Assembly: GCF_030813695.1 (NCBI RefSeq)
Contig: NZ_JAUSVA010000002.1
Span: forward strand, 5,394,001 to 5,458,000
Direction of reading: 5' to 3'
Source of the DNA: Kitasatospora herbaricolor
GTDB taxonomy: Bacteria > Actinomycetota > Actinomycetes > Streptomycetales > Streptomycetaceae
DNA length: 64,000 bases
In this document: positions 62,060 through 64,000 of the stretch, one piece after another
How the letters are laid out: the number at the start of each line of letters is the position of its first letter
Numbering within the stretch: position 1 is the stretch's first letter
Translations under genes and position numbers: made by a program
The notes under the pieces: generated by a model
The model's input: the letters and a program-made list of their open reading frames with translations, nothing else
What the model was told of the DNA's origin: nothing
Database searches by the model: none

Positions 62060-64000
62060 TCAGCCGGTGTTGCGCAGGCCGGCCGCGATGCCGTTGACGG
62101 TGAGCAGCAGCGCGCGGGCGCGCAGCGGGTCCTCGGGGCGGCCCTGGGCGACGAGCTCGCGCTGGCGGCGGAGCAGGGCGACCTGGAGGTAGGAGATCGG
62201 GTCGAGGTAGGCGTCGCGGACGGCGAAGGTCTGCTTCAGCACCTCGTTGTGCTCCAGGAGTTCGCTCTCGCCGGTGAGGCGCAGGACCTCCTTGAGGGTG
62301 AGCTCGTGCTCGGCGACGATCTGGTCGAAGATGTGGTGCAGTTCGGCGGGGACGAGCTGTTCGACGTAGTGGCGGGCGATCCGCAGGTCGGTCTTGGCCA
62401 GCGTCATGGCGACGTTGGAGAGGAAGTTCTGGAAGAAGTGCCACTGGCCGTGCATCTCGTCCAGGACGTCGCCGAGGCCGGCGGCGCGGGCGGCGGCGAG
62501 GCCGGAGCCGACGCCGTACCAGCCGGGGACGATCTGGCGGGACTGGGTCCAGCCGAAGACCCACGGGATGGCGCGCAGGCCGTCGAGGCCGGCGCCGGAG
62601 TCGGGGCGGCGGGAGGGGCGGGAGCCGAGGTGGAGGGAGGCGAGCTGGTCGACGGGGGTGGCCGCGAAGAAGTACTTCGGGAGGTCCTCCTGCTCGACGA
62701 GGGCGCGGTAGGCGTCGTGGGCGGCCTGCGAGACCTGGTCCATGGCGGCGTCCCAGCGGGCCAGTTCCTCGGGGGCCTGGCGCGGTGCGGTGTGCAGGGC
62801 GGAGGCGGCGAGGGTGGCGGAGATGGTCAGTTCGAGGTTCTCGCGGGCCAGTGAGGGCAGCAGGTACTTGTCGGAGATCACCTCGCCCTGCTCGGTGACC
62901 TTGATCTCGCCTTCGAGGGTGCCCCAGGGCTGGGCGAGGATGGCCTCGTGGGAGGGGCCGCCGCCGCGGCCGACGGTGCCGCCGCGGCCGTGGAAGAGGC
63001 GCAGCCGGATGCCGTAGCGGTGGGCGACGTCGCGCAGCCGGCGCTGGGCGCGGTGGATCTCCCACTGGGAGGTGGTGATGCCGCCGAACTTGGAGGAGTC
63101 GGAGTAGCCGAGCATGACCTCCTGGATGTCGCCGCGCAGGGAGACGAGCAGCCGGTAGGAGGGGTCGGAGAGCATCTCGTCCAGGATGCGGTCGGCTTCC
63201 TGGAGTTCGTCGGTGGTCTCCAGCAGCGGGACGATGCCGATCTTGGCGATGCCGGCGTGCAGGTCGATGAGGCCGGCTTCGCGGGCGAGGACGGTGGCGG
63301 CGAAGACGTCGTCGGCGCCCTGGCACATGGAGATGATGTAGCTCTCGACGATCTCGTCGCCGAAGCGCTCGAAGCCCTCCCGGATGGTGTTGAAGACGCC
63401 GAGGGTCTTGGTGCCGGCGGCGTCGAGGGGGGCGGGGGTGGGGGCGAGCGGGCGGCGGGAGCGGAGTTCCTTGGCGAGGAGCTTCTGGCGGTACTCGCGG
63501 GGCATGTCGGCGTAGCGCCAGGCTTCCTCGCCGAGCCGGTCGAAGAGCTGGCCGAGGGCGTGGTGGTGGGCCTCGGCGTGTTCGCGGACGTCCATGGTGG
63601 CGAGCTGGAGGCCGAAGGCCTCGATGGTGCGGATGGCGCGGGCGAGGCGGCCGTCGGCGATGAGTTCGCCGCGGTGGCTGCGCAGCGAGTCCTGGATGAG
63701 TCGCAGGTCGGCGACGAGGTCGCGGGTGCCGCGGTAGTCGCGGCCTTCGACGTGCGGGGTGCCGTGGGCGAGGCGCTCGCGGGTGTTCTCCAGCTTGAGG
63801 CGCACGCAGGTGGCCTTGAGCCGGTAGGGCTCCTCGGCGTTCATCCGCTTGTAGCGGGGGCTGAGCTCGGGGAGCAGGTGGAGGTCGGTGTTGAGGGAGG
63901 CGAGGAGTTCGACGGAGGCACCGGCGAGCCGCTCGGAGGTGGAGAGGGAGTTGCGCAGGTCGTCGACGGCGGCGAGGGCGTCCTTGATGCCGTACTCGTG
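62060..64000 (-). CDS. ppc: Phosphoenolpyruvate carboxylase (partial, N-terminus outside window)
   Basis: Carboxylates PEP to oxaloacetate to refill the TCA cycle. About 646 C-terminal residues are visible. LGYSDSSKFGG and FHGRGGTVGRGGGP (catalytic loop with its essential Arg/Gly), and the C-terminal NTG end (AAGLRNTG) that is conserved in the family. The frame stays open to the window edge. The visible part is intact. Confidence 0.97.
   Translation of the reverse strand, partial: HEYGIKDALAAVDDLRNSLSTSERLAGASVELLASLNTDLHLLPELSPRYKRMNAEEPYRLKATCVRLKLENTRERLAHGTPHVEGRDYRGTRDLVADLRLIQDSLRSHRGELIADGRLARAIRTIEAFGLQLATMDVREHAEAHHHALGQLFDRLGEEAWRYADMPREYRQKLLAKELRSRRPLAPTPAPLDAAGTKTLGVFNTIREGFERFGDEIVESYIISMCQGADDVFAATVLAREAGLIDLHAGIAKIGIVPLLETTDELQEADRILDEMLSDPSYRLLVSLRGDIQEVMLGYSDSSKFGGITTSQWEIHRAQRRLRDVAHRYGIRLRLFHGRGGTVGRGGGPSHEAILAQPWGTLEGEIKVTEQGEVISDKYLLPSLARENLELTISATLAASALHTAPRQAPEELARWDAAMDQVSQAAHDAYRALVEQEDLPKYFFAATPVDQLASLHLGSRPSRRPDSGAGLDGLRAIPWVFGWTQSRQIVPGWYGVGSGLAAARAAGLGDVLDEMHGQWHFFQNFLSNVAMTLAKTDLRIARHYVEQLVPAELHHIFDQIVAEHELTLKEVLRLTGESELLEHNEVLKQTFAVRDAYLDPISYLQVALLRRQRELVAQGRPEDPLRARALLLTVNGIAAGLRNTG

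Overview
The window is a gene-dense, very GC-rich actinobacterial chromosome segment. High G/C at third codon positions, many GTG starts, mRNAs that look leaderless, sepX, a mycosin, a class-E-type sortase substrate and protein O-mannosyltransferase all point to Streptomycetaceae (Streptomyces or Kitasatospora). Many neighbourhoods match, from memory, the conserved core of Streptomyces chromosomes: pmt/PBP, rsmA-ispE-ABC-F, galE, tamR/tam, des, glmU-prs-rplY-pth and ppc. I see no insertion sequence, prophage or CRISPR array.

Layout. 1-7.3 kb: a partial 5-formyl-THF cyclo-ligase (minus), a GGDEF-like protein, then galU - moeA/glp - moaC - mogA - GNAT - sepX. This block joins UDP-glucose supply, molybdenum cofactor synthesis and, through the MoeA-like Glp and its membrane partner SepX/Glpr, cell division. 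7.3-11.3 kb: tRNA-Ala(CGC) and an accessory locus encoding a 1094-residue HTH-NACHT-tandem-repeat ATPase (minus) with a small divergent membrane protein. This is the best candidate for a poorly described, probably anti-phage, system. 11.4-19.8 kb: MarR/EamA exporter pair, NAD(P)-binding reductase, LAXTG cell-wall protein, a two-gene secreted/VWA operon, a small ABC transporter and a DUF1269-type protein. 19.9-31.6 kb: cell-envelope genes: SEDS-PBP pair, APC permease, GT87-like glycosyltransferase, a second PBP and the protein mannosyltransferase; then rsmI and a small zinc-ribbon protein. 31.8-40.2 kb: metG-tatD, rsmA-ispE, ABC-F and a FUSC exporter.

40.9-47.4 kb: a type VII secretion-like accessory module (helical small protein, WXG-type protein with glycine-rich tail and YxxxD signal, mycosin), an orphan acidic protein and an ATPase-like protein with a degenerate P-loop. 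No EccB/C/D/E core gene is present. 47.6-56.7 kb: flavodoxin/HxlR pair, tRNA-Thr(GGT), two atypical LuxR-type regulators flanking a galE-like gene (one without the phospho-acceptor Asp, one whose receiver is split by a ~100-residue Pro/Ala insert), the tamR/tam pair with clear operators, a des-tetR unit with a palindromic operator, and an HTH/LAGLIDADG-like gene abutting tRNA-Gln. 56.9-64 kb: glmU, prs, rplY, pth, a small membrane protein and the C-terminal part of ppc (minus, running off the window).

Regulation visible in the sequence includes divergent regulator/target pairs with inverted repeats (MarR/EamA, HxlR/flavodoxin, TamR/Tam), a palindrome at the des promoter, several start codons 6-7 nt after a -10-like hexamer (probable leaderless mRNAs), and strong GC-rich hairpins between convergent genes or after tRNAs.
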